DNA of 64,000 nucleotides from Arachis hypogaea (Eukaryota; Streptophyta; Magnoliopsida; Fabales; Fabaceae), in the NCBI RefSeq assembly GCF_003086295.3, contig NC_092053.1, positions 118,068,445-118,132,444 on the forward strand. Reading direction: 5' to 3'. Positions 1-12,538 of the stretch are shown here, piece after piece; positions within the stretch are counted from its first letter, which is position 1; each line of letters begins with the position of its first letter. Position numbers and translations under genes: made by a program. The notes beneath the pieces were generated by a model, which was not told where the DNA came from, searched no databases, and saw nothing but the letters and a program-made list of their open reading frames with translations.

Positions 1-2070
1 TTGCAAGCCTAGGAAGAAATTGAGCTCTCCCATCATGCTCATATCAAATTCATTGGTCATAAGCTTAGCAAAATGTCCATTTGGAATAGCTTGAAGCCAC
101 AATGAGCAGCATATGCAAGGAGCAATCTGATGGCTTCCATTCGAGCTACAGGTGCAAAGGATTTATCAAAATCAATCCCTTCCTCTTGATCATATCCTTG
201 AGCAACCAATCTAGCTTTGTTTCGGACTATGGATCCATCTTCACCCAGTTTGTTTCTGAAAATCCATTTAGTGCCAATGACTTTCTTTCCATTTGGGTAA
301 GGCACTAATGACCAGACCTGATTTTTCTCAAACTGCTGCAATTCCTCCTCCATAGCTAACACCCAAGATGGGTCAGCAAGAGCTTCTTGGATATTTTGAG
401 GTTCAATCTTTGATAGAAGAGCTAAGTTGTTGGATTCAGCTCTTTTCAAAGAAGACCTTGTTGAAATACTTTTGGAGGGATCACCAATTATGAATTTCTC
501 AGGGTAATTTTCCAGAAACTTCCATTTCCTGGGCCTTTTGATCTGTGTTGAAGATCCAGGTTCCTCTTGATCAATAATAGCTTCTGCATCAGTGTTTTCT
601 GCTGTGACAGGAGATAATTCCAAATTGTCTCCTACAGAATTGGAATTTTCGCAGCTAACAGGTGTAACTTCATGAGAACTTGGATTTTGTGGAACTGGTT
701 CAGTGTTCTTTGGTAATTCATCTTCAAAACCTGGACTATCATCAATGCAAACACTGGGAACATTGTTAGATTCATAGAATGTGACATGCATGGTTTCCTC
801 AACAGTTTTGGAGTTCTTGTTATGAACTCTATAGGCCTTGCTATTTGTGGAATAACCAAGAAAAATCCCTTCATGTGTTTTAGGATCAAATTTTCCTAAA
901 TTTTCTTTGATATTCAGAATGAAACACTTGCAGCCAAACACATGAAAATAACTAAGATTAGAAGGATGCCCTTTCCAAAGTTCATATGGGATTTTCTTCA
1001 AAAACTTCCTAATGATGGTTCTATTTAAAACATAGCAAGCTGTGTTCACAGCTTCAGCCCATAAGAACTTGGGGATTTCATATTCACATAACATAGCTCT
1101 AGCCATTTCTTGTAAACTTCTATTTCTTCTTTCAACAACACCATTTTGTTGAGGTGTTCTTGGACAAGAGAAGTTATGTGATATGCCTTGTTCATCACAA
1201 AAAAGATTCAAAGTATTGATTTTCAAATTCTTTGCCATGATCACTTCTAATTGAAACAATTTTCAAACCTTTTTCATTTTGAATCTTTTTGCTGAATTTC
1301 TCAAAAACAGAAAAAGCCTCATGTTTATGAGCAAGAAAGAACACCCAGCCAAATCTATTATAGTCATCCACAATTACCATGCCATAACTCTTTCCTCCAA
1401 GACTTTGAGTCCTAGTTGGTCCAAACAGATCAAGATGCAACAACTCCAATGGTTTCTTAGTAGAGACATCTTCCTTGGGTTTGAAAAAGGTTTTAATTTG
1501 TTTACCCATTTGACAAACATCACAAATGATGTCCTTATCAAATTTTATATTAGGAAGACCTCTAACTAAGCCTCTCTTTACAAGCTTAGAGATTTGGAAC
1601 ATGCTAGCATGTCCTAACCTCTTATGCCACATCCATTTTTCAGATTCCATTGAAGAGAAACAAGTTACATTCTGAACTTTTAGATCATCTAGAGTGATAC
1701 CATAAACATTGTCACTTCTCTTGGCAACAAATAAAACAGTCCCTGTTTTCTCATTTATGACCCTACAATCAGATTTCCTAAAGGTTACAGCATATCCAAG
1801 GTCACACAATTGACTTATGCTCAATAGATTATGCTTTAACCCATCAACTGAAAAGACACTATCAATGCAAGTTGAAAAATCTTTGCCAACCTTACCAATG
1901 GCAATTATTTTACCTTTATCATTATCTCCAAAAGTGACAAATCCTCCATTATACTTGTTGAGTTTAATGAAGAAAGTATCCCTTCCGGTCATATGCCTTG
2001 AACATCCACTATCAAGATACCACATGTCCATTTTCTTCTTGGATGCAAGGTAAACCTGCATGTTCTTCAA
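1..2070 (-). pseudogene. pol (protease, integrase, internally deleted reverse transcriptase)
   Basis: Protease-like start MWYLDSGCSRHMTG; GAG-pre-integrase with HKRLGHAS and CDVCQMGKQ (the HHCC zinc site); integrase core with LLHLDLFGPTRTQ, VDDYNRFGWV and later [15 protein letters not shown] frame break falls at about 1200-1255 within integrase (the two open stretches overlap there). RT starts normally ([47 protein letters not shown]), but directly after FQMD the sequence jumps to the late RT segment [12 protein letters not shown]...FFLGLQ at bases 1-75. The stretch that should carry the YVDD catalytic motif is therefore deleted. RNase H would lie beyond the window. The element cannot reverse transcribe by itself. 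Confidence 0.85.
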
Positions 2071-3821
2071 CTAATCTTAGGTATCCAAATCCATTTGGAT
2101 CCTTTGATGTGAAATCGTCTTGGTTGCCCAAGAGCATTATAATCATGAACAACTTTATATAATTTACTATCATTACCAAAAGACTTAAGAAAGATGAAAC
2201 ATTGAGGAGGATCATGACCATTTTTATTGCACTTGTAGCAATGATTCTTGCTTACTGATTTTTGAGTTTTGCTAAATCCTTTTGGTTTGAAAAGCTTGGA
2301 AGAGGAGGCTTCAGATTTTTTAAAGTTTTGTTTGAAAACAGCCTTGTTTTCCTCTATGAATCCAAGTCCAGATTTTTTAGATCCAAACCTTTGACTAGTA
2401 AGTAGTTTGTTTAGATTTTGAGAACCTTGAACAAACTTTGCTAAGTCTTCATTCAAATTTTTTATTTGTTCATTCAGCTTTTTGTTTTCAGAAATCAAAT
2501 CAGTAGAAGCAGTAACTTCATGCTTGAGTTTGAATTTTTCTAATTCAGTTCGCAAGGCAATGTTTTCTTCTTTGAAAAACTTTTCATTATTAGTTTCATT
2601 TGCCTTAACCTTTTTCAAAAGAAGATCATTTTCTGTCCTCAAAGCCTCATTTTCTTTCTTACATTTAGCATACTTATCCAAGAGTTTCTTAGAGTTCACA
2701 GAAATGTCTTTGATAATGTAGTGCAGTTCATCAATAGATAAGTCAGAGAGATCTACATCATCTTCATCATTATGATCTGCCATCAGACATAGTTGAGCTT
2801 CTTGATCTGAGCTCTTTGAGCTGGTGTCGTTCTCCAAGTCCTCCCATGTTGCCATCATCGCCTTCTTTTTGTCTTTCTTTGATTTTTCGCCTTTCTTAAG
2901 TTGAGGGCAATCTGACTTGAAGTGACCAGGCTCCTTGCAGTGATGGCATGTGAAATTGACTTGATCTTTCTTGACATCTTTGGATGAAGAGCTTCCTTTG
3001 CCTTTGTTTTTGTATCTCAGTAGTCTTCTCATTTTTCTTGCAAAGAGCACCATTTCTTCATCTGAGAAACTGTCATCAGATTCTTCTCCTTGGGCTGTCA
3101 TTCTTGATTTTAGTGCTATACTTTTCTTTTTGTCATCTTTGTCTTGAGACATGTGAGTGGTTTCATAAGCCAGCAGCTTGCCTCTCAGCTCATCATAGGT
3201 GATTTTGATCAAATCATTCCTTTCAGAGATGGCTGTGCTTTTCACTTCCCATTTCTTAGTCAGACTTCTCAGAATCTTCCTTACTAAGGTTTCTTCAGAG
3301 TAATTTCTTCCCATGGCGTCCAGATTGTTGATGATTATTGAGAACCTTTCGAATATTTGATCGATGCTCTCGTCCTCCTTCATACTGAACATTTCATACT
3401 CCTTCATCAGCATGTCAATTCTGGTCTCCCTCACTTGCTTAGTGCCTTCATGAGTGAGTCTGAGCTTATCCCAGATTTCTTTAGCCGTTTTGCACCTTGA
3501 CACTTTTCTGAATTCTTCAAAACTGATTGCACAGTGCATCAGGTTGATTGCCTTGGCATTGAGTTCAACCTTCTTCTTTTCTTCATTTGTCCATTCACTG
3601 TCTTCCTTTGCCACTACTTCTCCATCAGCATTCTGTTTGGTGGGAACGTCTGGTCCGTTGAGAATGATCTTCCAGATGTTGTAGTCGATTGACTGCACGA
3701 AGATTCTCATTCTTTCTTTTCAGTAGGAATAATTGCTGCCATTGAAGTAGGGAGGTCTATTATAAGACTGCCCTTCAGTGAGAGTGAAAGCCACGATGTT
3801 GGGATTCAAGTTGTTGGCCAT
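2067..3821 (-). pseudogene. gag of the minus-strand Sirevirus element
   Basis: Structural (capsid/nucleocapsid) polyprotein that packages the element's RNA. The start ATG at 3821 gives MANNLNPN. An in-frame TGA at 3722-3720 interrupts the first 35 codons where the sister copy has Trp (YWKERMRI), so the intact frame now begins at about 3719. Downstream there is a UBN2-like capsid region (GTKQVRETRIDML, ERFSIIINNLDAMG), a CCHC knuckle CHHCKEPGHFKSDC, a long Glu/Lys/Asn-rich coiled coil and a second knuckle CYKCNKNGHDPPQC. It stops just after WIPK at 2067. Gag and pol are separated by a stop and a frame change at the same place in the other copy. Confidence 0.85.
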
Positions 3822-3865
3822 GGATCTTTACTCTAAGCTGTGAAGCTTGCCTTCTTGAGACCTTA

Positions 3866-3877
3866 CTCTGGATACCA
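3866..3877 (-). promoter_or_regulatory. Primer binding site, initiator Met-tRNA type
   Basis: On the minus strand the sequence after the LTR reads TGGTATCCAGAG, close to the canonical plant iMet-tRNA 3'-end complement TGGTATCAGAGC, with one extra base. It is five bases inside the LTR end, the usual place. Confidence 0.75.
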
Positions 3878-3882
3878 ATTGA

Positions 3883-5150
3883 TGGTTCTAGATGAACTTG
3901 AGAAGGGGGGTTGAATCAAGTTTGTTTAAAATTTAGAGTTTCAAACTCTGTTGCAGTGGAAGCTTGAGTTGCAGGAGATTATTTGAAATTATCTCATACG
4001 CATAACATTAAAAGAGCAGAGAAGAAGATAAAGGGGCCAGCATGTATCCTGGTTCGGATTTTCAGTACCATGAATCCTATGTCCAGTCTCCACCACAAAC
4101 CATGGTGGAATTTTTACTATAATCTTCATATTACATACACCAATACTATTGAATTAATCCCTAATCCGACTAGTATCTACCCCAAGCTTTCTTCACCAAA
4201 GCTTAGCTACCCCAAAGTGCTAACCCAACTTGGAAGGAGAATCTACACAGATTCAATTCTCACCAAGTGCTAACCCAACTTGGCAAGGGAAACTAATTCT
4301 AGTTCATACACCCAAATTACATCAGAAAACAAACAGTGGCTATTTTGCATCACTCTTGCCTTTTCTCTCTTGGCTTTTGAACCTCACGTAATTGCCTTTT
4401 CTCAAAACAGAAAATAACGCAAGACAGCCATAACACAAAAATAAGAATTAAGCTTGAGTAGAAGAAAGAGATTCCAGCTCTGTGTTAGAGATGGTGCTCT
4501 GAGTGTGTGATCTCTCTTTCTTGACTTGAAATGTTAGAATGAAGCTTGTTATATATCTTCAACTTGGCTTCATTGTAGCTTCATCCTTTTGCTTGTCCTT
4601 GCTGCTCGTTGGAGCTATCACAACTAGCAAGCTGTCCTTCTTCATCATGCTCCACTACCTCTGCTGCTGGAGGAGCTCGTCCACCACCTCTGTGGTCCTT
4701 GTTTTTGTTTTCTTCCTTGGCATGATCTCCTTTTTCATCCTGCTCCATGATCTCTGCCATACGAGGAGCTTCACCCACTACCTCTGCTGCTTAGCAAGTT
4801 TGTGTTTTACTCAACCACCAACAAAATATTGCTCTGCTATTGTCCTTGGGTTAGTGGGGTGTCCTTGTGTCTTGTTGCTTTGCTAGAGCCCCAACTGTCC
4901 TTGATGTTGACAGATGTCCTTGTCTTTCTTTTCCTTTTTCCAAATACATAACCTTTTATTCTTTGCTGAACAGTGCAATGAGATTTGGCTCTTTTACAAT
5001 GTTGAAGCACTAGCTGGTCTTGGACAGAAGTAGTGTGGACTTGGTCATATGGGCCTGCCACAATAAAGCACACATTAAATAATATTGGGCTTTCAACCCA
5101 AAACAATGTTTGTCATCATAACTTAACCCAAAATCAAACTAGGCTCAACA
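3883..5150 (-). repeat. 5' LTR of the minus-strand Sirevirus element (1,268 bp)
   Basis: Bounded by TG/CA. On the minus strand it begins TGTTGAGCC at 5150 and ends GAACCA at 3883, five bases before the primer binding site. It shares TGATGACAAACATT near its start with the LTR at 44014-45636. The first strong element-internal match is at the gag start (3821). The outer flank from 5151 reads GTTAG, the candidate target duplication, but its partner is outside the window. Confidence 0.8.
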
Positions 5151-5967
5151 GTTAGGATAGATAGAAGCTAAAGTTTTCCAATTAATTAAGGTGTTGAATA
5201 ATGCCTGTAAAGTTCCATTCTTTTGGGTCAATTCATATAAGAAAAAGTAAGGAAGAATAAATTATTTTTTATGGTGTGGTTGAGATTAGGTCGAGCGAGG
5301 CAAGTGAGAGAAAATTAAACCTGTTGCAAGTAAAAATTAAATCTTTCCAGGTTAAATGCCTTAATTGAATTATATCACTCGTGGCTTGTTATATCATGAT
5401 AGATTACATACTTTTTTGACTTTTCATATACAACATTAGTGCTTGCAGTCACTTTTATATGTTTGTTTGTTAATCTTTGTGGTAATATATCTAGGCAGTG
5501 ATTTGTTTTTCTTTTTCAATTAGCTTGTTTATCAGGTGTCATCTTGAATGTAGCTCTGGTTGAGTGGAATCTGTTTTACGAAGTAAGCTTTTGAAGATTA
5601 TGTGATAAACTTTTCACAGGTGGTCTTACAGCTTCGATTATACCAATCTAGATTTACATTATTATTTTCAGTGTTCTTTGGTATCCATTGCACTTAAAGA
5701 GGTTCTTATATATTGACTTTATTTTCTCCAATTTTTTGTACATCTAACTCAGATGAATTTGGGCAATACAAAAGAAGTTTGTACTTGGATTTAGTTTGTA
5801 CTCTTTTCTCAGAAACCACCTTCTATATATGGGAAAGCCGATAAAATCCCATTCACAAACTTGTGTTCTTGTTATAGTTCCTAAGCAATTATTTCCTTTT
5901 AATGGTTGTGTCGTATGTTTGACAGAAATTATTAGAGACAAGATGCTCACCATGTTACATCACATAT
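5151..5967. other. AT-rich interval without recognisable gene
   Basis: Between the Sirevirus LTR and the Ulp1-type pseudogene. Only short open frames in unrelated phases; I see no LTR, TIR or conserved protein motif. It may hold the 5' flank of the downstream pseudogene. Confidence 0.5.
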
Positions 5968-8900
5968 TTGTTCAAAGACCTGGAAACCAACCAGGCTAAA
6001 GCAAAGCTTAATGAGATACAAGTAATTGGTTTTGGTTTCCTAAAGCTTGTCCCAAAATGGCAAGTGAAACGAGGCATAATGGTGATGTTGGCCAAGGCCT
6101 ATGACACCAAAACGAGCACCCTCAAGCTAGATAATGGGAACATCTGTATTGGGCCCGAGCTTTTCCAGCGTATTTTTGGTATCCCGCCCGGTGGTAAGTA
6201 TACCTTTATTTGTTACACAACATTGAATTGGTTAAAGTTGTTTCGGTCTCCGTGGTTTTTCCTATGTTCTAACTATACCACATCTCATTTTACAATTTTT
6301 TATACACATCCATGTTGCAGTTGACGACTTCCCACCATTCGACAGCAGGAATGCTGCCCATGTCTCCATAAAAAGAAGATATCACGGGTTGAAAACTATA
6401 CAGCTGAGGCGTTTTGTTAACTAATGTGCTTTGGATACTGACGATGACAAGATGGAGTTCAGAAGATATTTCATCCTGCTGGTGCTGAAAATGTTTCTGT
6501 GTCCGACCGTGTAACATGTCATCTTGCCGTGGCACATCGATACAGTACTTGATGTATTTGATTCGAGGAGATACCGTTGGCCGTTGCATATTTTCAAATC
6601 GTTAGAACAGACAATAAGGAAGTACTAGCGTAAAAAGAACAAGTCCTGGGATGGTTGCATGTTTGCTTTGCTGGTAACGTTGTGAATTTAAAATGCAATG
6701 TAATCCGACTAACCCTTGCATACCATAAACTTATTAGTTTATCCAATATCTTCAGGTGTTTTACTTCCAGAAACTAAAGCACGGTGAACTCGAGAGTTGT
6801 CAAGAACCTGAGCCGTGGCTTTCTGCATGGACTGCCAAGGAGCTTAGCATTGTAGCAGAAACTGTTCAACCGGAGGTATTCAATTACGTAGCGCTAACGG
6901 TGTCCTATATCACACAGATCATTTTTCATTTTCCTAGTTTTTGGTCATGTGTTCTTGACATCTATTTATATTTCGTAGCTCATTTTCTGTTGTAATTGAC
7001 TGCATGTGGACTTTTTGAAGTCATACATTTATTATTTTGCATTTAATTTTTAATTACTCGAAGATATCTTCAATGGGTGTGTCTTATATTATATCCGTAT
7101 TATGAGATTTTCGGGTTTGATGTGTCTTCAGCAATTTGTGTCTTCTAACCAGTCAATGGCCCAAAACAGGATTGCAGCAAACCTGACTGAAATGATGGTG
7201 GGTTCATGGAAGGTGGCACAAGAAAGGACACAATTGACGCAAGTCCTGAAAGAGAAGATGTGGACCACATAATAAGACCTGTGGGGTGCACAAAAGTAGG
7301 TTAAGATTAACATTTACTGAATCTTTGGTTTACATGTTTAAATATAGATCAAGAAAACTGTACAGTTTATGTTTTACCATTCGTTTACATTGAAGTTGTG
7401 TTGTTAGTGTGATTTGAAGGTGCTGTATGCTTGTTGTGACTTAATAGTTTGGCGTTGTGATTTCAGGAATCTAATCGTGGGGAGGGTGTTCGAGAAGGAT
7501 CGATGCACCCGGATACACATGCAGTTGCATCGAACGGTGATGATGATGATGACGAGCCCATTGCAAAGAGATTGCGTCGAAGATATGATTGGACGAGGAC
7601 ACCTCAACCTCGTATGACAGAAGGCGAGGCCGGCACGACCGGTGAGACAAACGAAACAAAGAACCCAAAAGTGAGTAAAATGTTCCTTTTTAAAATTTGT
7701 AAGTTGCATCTTTGCAATTTAGAACATGAGCACGAGTTTCAATTATGATTAAACAAGTTCCTAGTCATGCCATTGTTTAAAAAATATAATTGATATGTTG
7801 TGTTAGTTTATCTTGGGTTCTTTGTGTGATGTGAAAGCACTTCGAGGTATTTGTGTACCACTTGTTTGATGTTGTGGTTTCAGGAATCCGGCATGAATGG
7901 GGAGTTAGTAGTGCGTCAGTGCGCACAACCGTTCATTTAGTATCATCTGAAGAGGATGACGACGATGACCAACTCATTGGCAATAGACTCCGCATAAGAA
8001 CTCAGTAAAGGAAAACAACTCAGCCTTACAGGGCAAAAGGAAAAACCGTCACAACCAACCTGCCAGAAAGAAAAAATCAACCAACCGAGACAGATGATCC
8101 TGAACCAAAAACATCATCAACAGCATTGGTTAAGTATGCAAGGGTTGAGGAATATTCTCCTGAATTTTTTGACAGGCAAGTGTATACTAAATAACTTTGT
8201 TTCCGGTAGTAGTATGCAAGGTTTTTGTTATCGCCTCCTAAACAATTCATAAAGGTTGATCACCTCATGTAGTTATTTTTCATACAGGCATCCTGACATC
8301 TTATCTCAGTGGGATCCGGATAACGAAAAGCTATGGGCAGATATCGAAAAGGGCTTTTACAGCTCGTGACCCATTAGCATTGATCCGATCCAAACAATTT
8401 TTCCAAAAGGTTCTTCCTACTGCACACCCAGTCCACAGTGCCCCTCTTTCTCACTTAGGATGATGCAGCTCTTTAAAAAATCCACACCTTCCCCCCGACC
8501 TATTCATCCGTTACTTCAGGGACAGAAACTCACTGAGCGGGATGAACAACAAATCAGAGGTTGGACGGTGGATGCTTCTCTTGATAGCCAGCAAACATTG
8601 GCGTCATATGAGGGTAGACCACACCTATTTATATCAAGGGAGGAGTTGTGCACGCTGAGACCACGTGCTTGGCTCAATAACAGTGTATGTACATGTTACT
8701 CCACTTTGTTTAGTTCTCATGCGTTGTCGACATTTATGCTTTACAAGTTGGTTATGTAGGTCATACACTGGATGTGTTGCGCATTCAATGACTCAGGGCT
8801 CAAAAGATTCACCTATGACTTTTATTGTGTGTGTCTGGGGATTCTGGTAAGGAAACGTCTATGTGAATCATTTTTGTACATTACAATTTATGAACAATTG

Positions 8901-9850
8901 ATAATTCATCATTGTACAGGAAATGGTATTGGTCCTAAAGAAAATGATGAACTTTCCGAACGGGCCAAATCCAGTGTATGTTGAATTGGGTGAACACTTT
9001 GGTGCCGATACAAGACATTTTGACAACGTAGCAACTTCAAAGAAAAAATGGGTAAGTCTCTTTGCCGTATGATAAGTTATTATCATCATAACACCAGAAC
9101 AATGGATATGTGTTTTTCTTTATAAATACGCGTAATATACCTAGTTACAATTGTTAGTTGTTGCAGTAGTTTTTTCCTGTATATATCACCTGTCATTGGT
9201 GGGTGTATGCATTTGATGTCTCCGAAAAAAGGTTGTTCGTACTGGATAACATACACACTAAACCACCTGATACAGTAAGGAGCAGGCTAGATGCATATGC
9301 GGTATCACAACATCTCATCACCCTCAAGCTCTATTTAATCTTTGTTATTGTATTCTATTTAAGTGTGTTGTTTGTGTTTTAGGCAAGGCTCATTAAAGAC
9401 ATAGCACAGGTGGCTATCCCGACTTATAAGTCACTAAAAAAGGGCTGCCTTGCACATATGCCTCTATTCTAATACAACCAAATGAGTGGGTCTCCCCTCA
9501 AAATCTTGCAATGTATTAATTGTTTAGTTACATTGAGATGCATAATGGTTCTCCTAATACAATCTGTTTTTTCGATTCACATAGTTTTGATTGTGGTGTG
9601 TATGCAATAAAATTCATGGAGTACTGGACCGAAGGAGGGAAACTAAATGGCTGGAATTATGTGAGCTTCCAAAATTATATATCTTATTAAATTATTTTTT
9701 AAACACAGGTCAATATCTATACTTACATGCGGTTATTTAACATTAATTTCCATATGCAAGACCTCGTCAAGTTATATAGGTTGGAAATAATGCTTGACAT
9801 CATCCTATGTCAAAAAAATTCAGCCATCAGAGATGTCTCACATTCCCTTG
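5968..9850 (+). pseudogene. Transposon-associated gene: plant-mobile-domain-like N-terminus plus Ulp1 (C48) cysteine protease C-terminus, decayed
   Basis: N-terminal exons (5968-6193, 6321-6673, 6756-6875) encode segments such as GFGFLKLVPKWQVKRG, LKLDNGNICIGPELFQ and IFGIPPGG, resembling the plant mobile domain proteins abundant in legume MULEs. A coiled-coil exon (about 7130-7270) and an acidic/basic linker follow (DDDDDEPIAKRLRRR at about 7534). The protease region is spread over exons from about 8288: LTERDEQQIRGW, FISREELCTLRPRAWLNNS, then HWWVYAFDV (His) and VLDNIH (Asp) at about 9198-9255 and FDCGVYAIKFMEYW (Cys) at about 9585-9628, which is the order of the Ulp1/SENP catalytic triad. 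In-frame stops occur at about 6420, 6510 and 6625, with more later, plus a frameshift near 7910. Intact relatives would cleave SUMO-like conjugates. The family label is by recall, not search. Confidence 0.75.
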
Positions 9851-11100
9851 ACAACCGTGCAGATTGCTCGTTATATAGTTCCTCACATCCTTTTCTGAGT
9901 AACTCAACTTCAATGACCCACCAACCTCGTTCGCCAGTGTGAGATAAGTCTTATTGGGCTGTATGTCAGCCTCATCGTTGTTCTGAATCACACACTTGGC
10001 ATGCATGGTCAGTTCCATGTACTAATGTAATGCACAACTTGGTTGGCAAAACACGGGTGGGTGTGCTTCAATTCTAATTTGGACACCATCCAATTATCCT
10101 TTTGCCTATCAAGCATCATGTACATCCTTGCTTTGCATCTGGCTGTTGTTATTCTCATTACCCGAGTTGCTGCCTTCACTCGAGACTCCCGATAACCTTC
10201 ATGACTGAAGTGTATCGATTGGTTAATAGGTATCTTTGATTCTTTCCTGGTCTTGTCAAAGTTGGTATTCCTAATCCTAGTCACAAACCCAAGTTTCTTT
10301 GCATAATTACAATAGAACTCTTGTGCCTTCTGCAACGAATCAAATCTCAATCCTTCGTATGGAATTTCCTCTATTGGAATTCCAGTGTGATCCGGCAACT
10401 GCAAATCCATTCAGAAAAAATATCATTCAACACAAAAAAAACACTAAATTAATTAATTTCCAATATCTCGCTAATTTTATGACAAGAATAAATTATGTTT
10501 TACCCCTCATGATTGATTGCCGTAGCATCATCTTCTAATTGAACAACGTCTATAGATTCTTTCCCCTAGAATCAATAACTGAGGACATATCACAAAACAA
10601 GATAACCATCCATCATTCGACACTAATAAAAACACTACCAATAATCACTTATCACTTTATAATACCTACTAATAAACAACCAAAACTAAATTGATATAAA
10701 ACATCACTATCCATGATCATATCCATAAAAAAAATTAATCAAAGCTGCAAACACCAGCTCAACATGGTGAACAAAAGATTAATAAAACAAATCAAATGTA
10801 GAAAATGTAACATCATTCTAGCATAATTGAAAGAAAGAAAATCCACACCAATTCTAATTAAACAAACGAAATCACAATCCTTCCAACAAAGTGTATCACT
10901 GTTACTAACTCAACAATAATAACATAAAAAATAAGTTGCAAATAGACATAACCAAATATACTACTAATACACAAATTACCTTGTCCACAAGTGGTGTGTC
11001 ATCTTCACTCAGAGATGAAACATTAACATCGGTGAAATTAAAATGATCATTCACATCATGTGTAGTGTTGTATGATGCTTCTTCACCAATTGATGGATCG
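9838..11100 (-). pseudogene. FAR1-type DNA-binding domain gene fragment, truncated
   Basis: Minus strand, first coding exon at about 11100-10984 (FNFTDVNVSSLSEDDTPLVDK, ending at a GT), then the FAR1 DNA-binding domain at 10398-10020: IPYEGLRFDSLQKAQEFYCNYAK, GFVTRIRNTN, RCKARMYMML and LELKHTHPC, the C2H2-like WRKY-GCM1 fold of FHY3/FAR1 proteins. After a small frame shift near 10018 the linker continues with ELTMHAKCVIQNNDEADIQPNK and SEKDVRNYI. It then ends abruptly at about 9838, against the tail of the Ulp1 pseudogene, before any MULE transposase core or SWIM motif. FAR1 proteins derive from Mutator transposases, so this may be either a host-like FRS fragment or the DNA-binding part of a transposon. 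Confidence 0.75.
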
Positions 11101-11109
11101 ATCGACGTA

Positions 11110-12538
11110 ATGTGGTACGCTTGCCTTCAACGGAGACACATACACCTTTCTCCTATGGATTTTAAAAACTATTTGTCAACGAGAGTGGCTGTTCACGTTG
11201 CCGGTGGTCTGTAAGGGCTGTTCACCTTGATCATATGGAGGTGGAAGGCTATGGCTCAACAGAGGTAGAACGCTATGGCTCAATGTGCATCAACGACAAT
11301 GACAACCCCTATTTTGGGGTGAGATAACGGTGCGTATGATGACTTTGTCTCTCACGGGAATTACGGTGATCAAAAATTGGTTCGCAAGGAAGAGTCTGTG
11401 TCACAAATCAAACGGCGATTGCAGATTCTTATTGACGTAAACAAATTCAGGACGGAGAGATTACCAGGGATGGTTGAGGAGAAGGGGTTGTGTGACACCT
11501 TCATACACTCACGTCGCAGTTCTCTTCCACGGGACTGTTGGTGCAACCAAGTGGGATCTGGGGGAAGGGGCAGTCACTGTCGAACGGTCATGGCGGCATC
11601 CCGGTGACTGAAAATATTCCACGAGGGAGACACGGTCGGCAATGAGAAATAGGATTAGGGTTGCGTGATGGGTTGCACCGCAGGCTTCTCTTTCAACGTG
11701 CTTAAGACTCATGCACTGTTACAATTCTTCATACTTTCAAAATTCTACATCATGGAACCCACTTTAATTCCTAATTGAGTTAACAAATTATATTTAATTA
11801 TTTTTAGTTCTTGTTGGTAATAGTTGGCAGACTTAAGTTTTGTCAATATATATTATAATATATAATATATTAAGGATGCGAATAGGATAGTGTAGGGTAT
11901 ACCCTAAACTCGCACCCAACCTGTAAGCAAATCTGCACTATATCCTATTTTGTCCGCAACGAATCGGATAGACAATCTTACCTGATTAGATTAGGTACTC
12001 GCGAGTAGGGTACATGTTGCCAACTCTTGAAAACACACGGGAATGACCGAGAGAGGGGGCTTGTGGGGTTTGGCGCGACACAATAACTATGTTTCTAGGT
12101 GACTTATATACGTATAAAAAACTAAAAAAAATAAAAAATATATGGTAAACTATTAAGTAAACAAACATTCGATGTTCATGTTTGACTAATTTTTTTAGAT
12201 ATAGAAAAAAATTGTGTAATTCACCGTAATAGATAGTTGGTGTATTTTTCTTTAATATGGATTTAATTTTTTTTAATTTTAAGTAACAAATTGAACCCTC
12301 AAATTTAGAGAAGTAGAGAAATCTGAGGATTGAATTTTATAATGTACAAATCGGACCTTTCGATTTGTGTTGAAATAATTTTTTTCTATCGTGAAGCAAA
12401 TCGAACTCTTCAATTTACATATTTAATTTTTTTAATATTAAAATAGAAAAACTCAAATCTAACTCTCAAACTTGTGTATTTAAAAAAAATTCACATAAAA
12501 AAGATACATAAACTCTTCATATTGTTTCAAAACACCAA
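11110..12538. other. Non-coding interval between FAR1 fragment and TIR element
   Basis: 11110-11740 is moderately GC-rich and could be 5' flank of the FAR1-type gene; no continuous conserved frame is visible. 11760-12530 is AT-rich with mononucleotide runs. No element borders could be identified. Confidence 0.45.

Larger units (their letters stand above)
1..5150 (-). mobile_element. Ty1/copia Sirevirus-type retrotransposon, 5' part, cut by window edge
   Basis: Seen: reading leftwards from 5150 there is an LTR (5150-3883), a primer binding site at about 3877, a gag region with UBN2-like sequence and CCHC zinc knuckles, an aspartic protease motif (LDSGCSRHMTG), integrase, and a broken reverse transcriptase that runs out of the window at base 1. 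Gag preceding pol and integrase preceding RT is the Ty1/copia order; the long coiled-coil gag and the LTR start TGTTGAG match the second copy at 44014-48693. The 3' LTR lies outside the window, so no target duplication can be checked. Several frame breaks make it non-autonomous. The Sirevirus lineage is inferred from gag length and similarity between the two copies. Confidence 0.9.

Noticed and set aside
4539..4886. 115-aa hydrophobic frame inside the Sirevirus LTR
   Set aside because: Lies within an LTR, Leu/Ser/Cys-rich without family signature; the homologous LTR at 44014 lacks it.
7404..7709. Minus-strand 101-aa frame
   Set aside because: Shadow of the acidic/basic linker exon of the Ulp1-type pseudogene on the plus strand; no conserved motif.
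5151..11860. TIRs of a full MULE around the Ulp1/FAR1 remnants
   Set aside because: I compared the flanks by eye and found no convincing inverted ends or 9-bp duplication.
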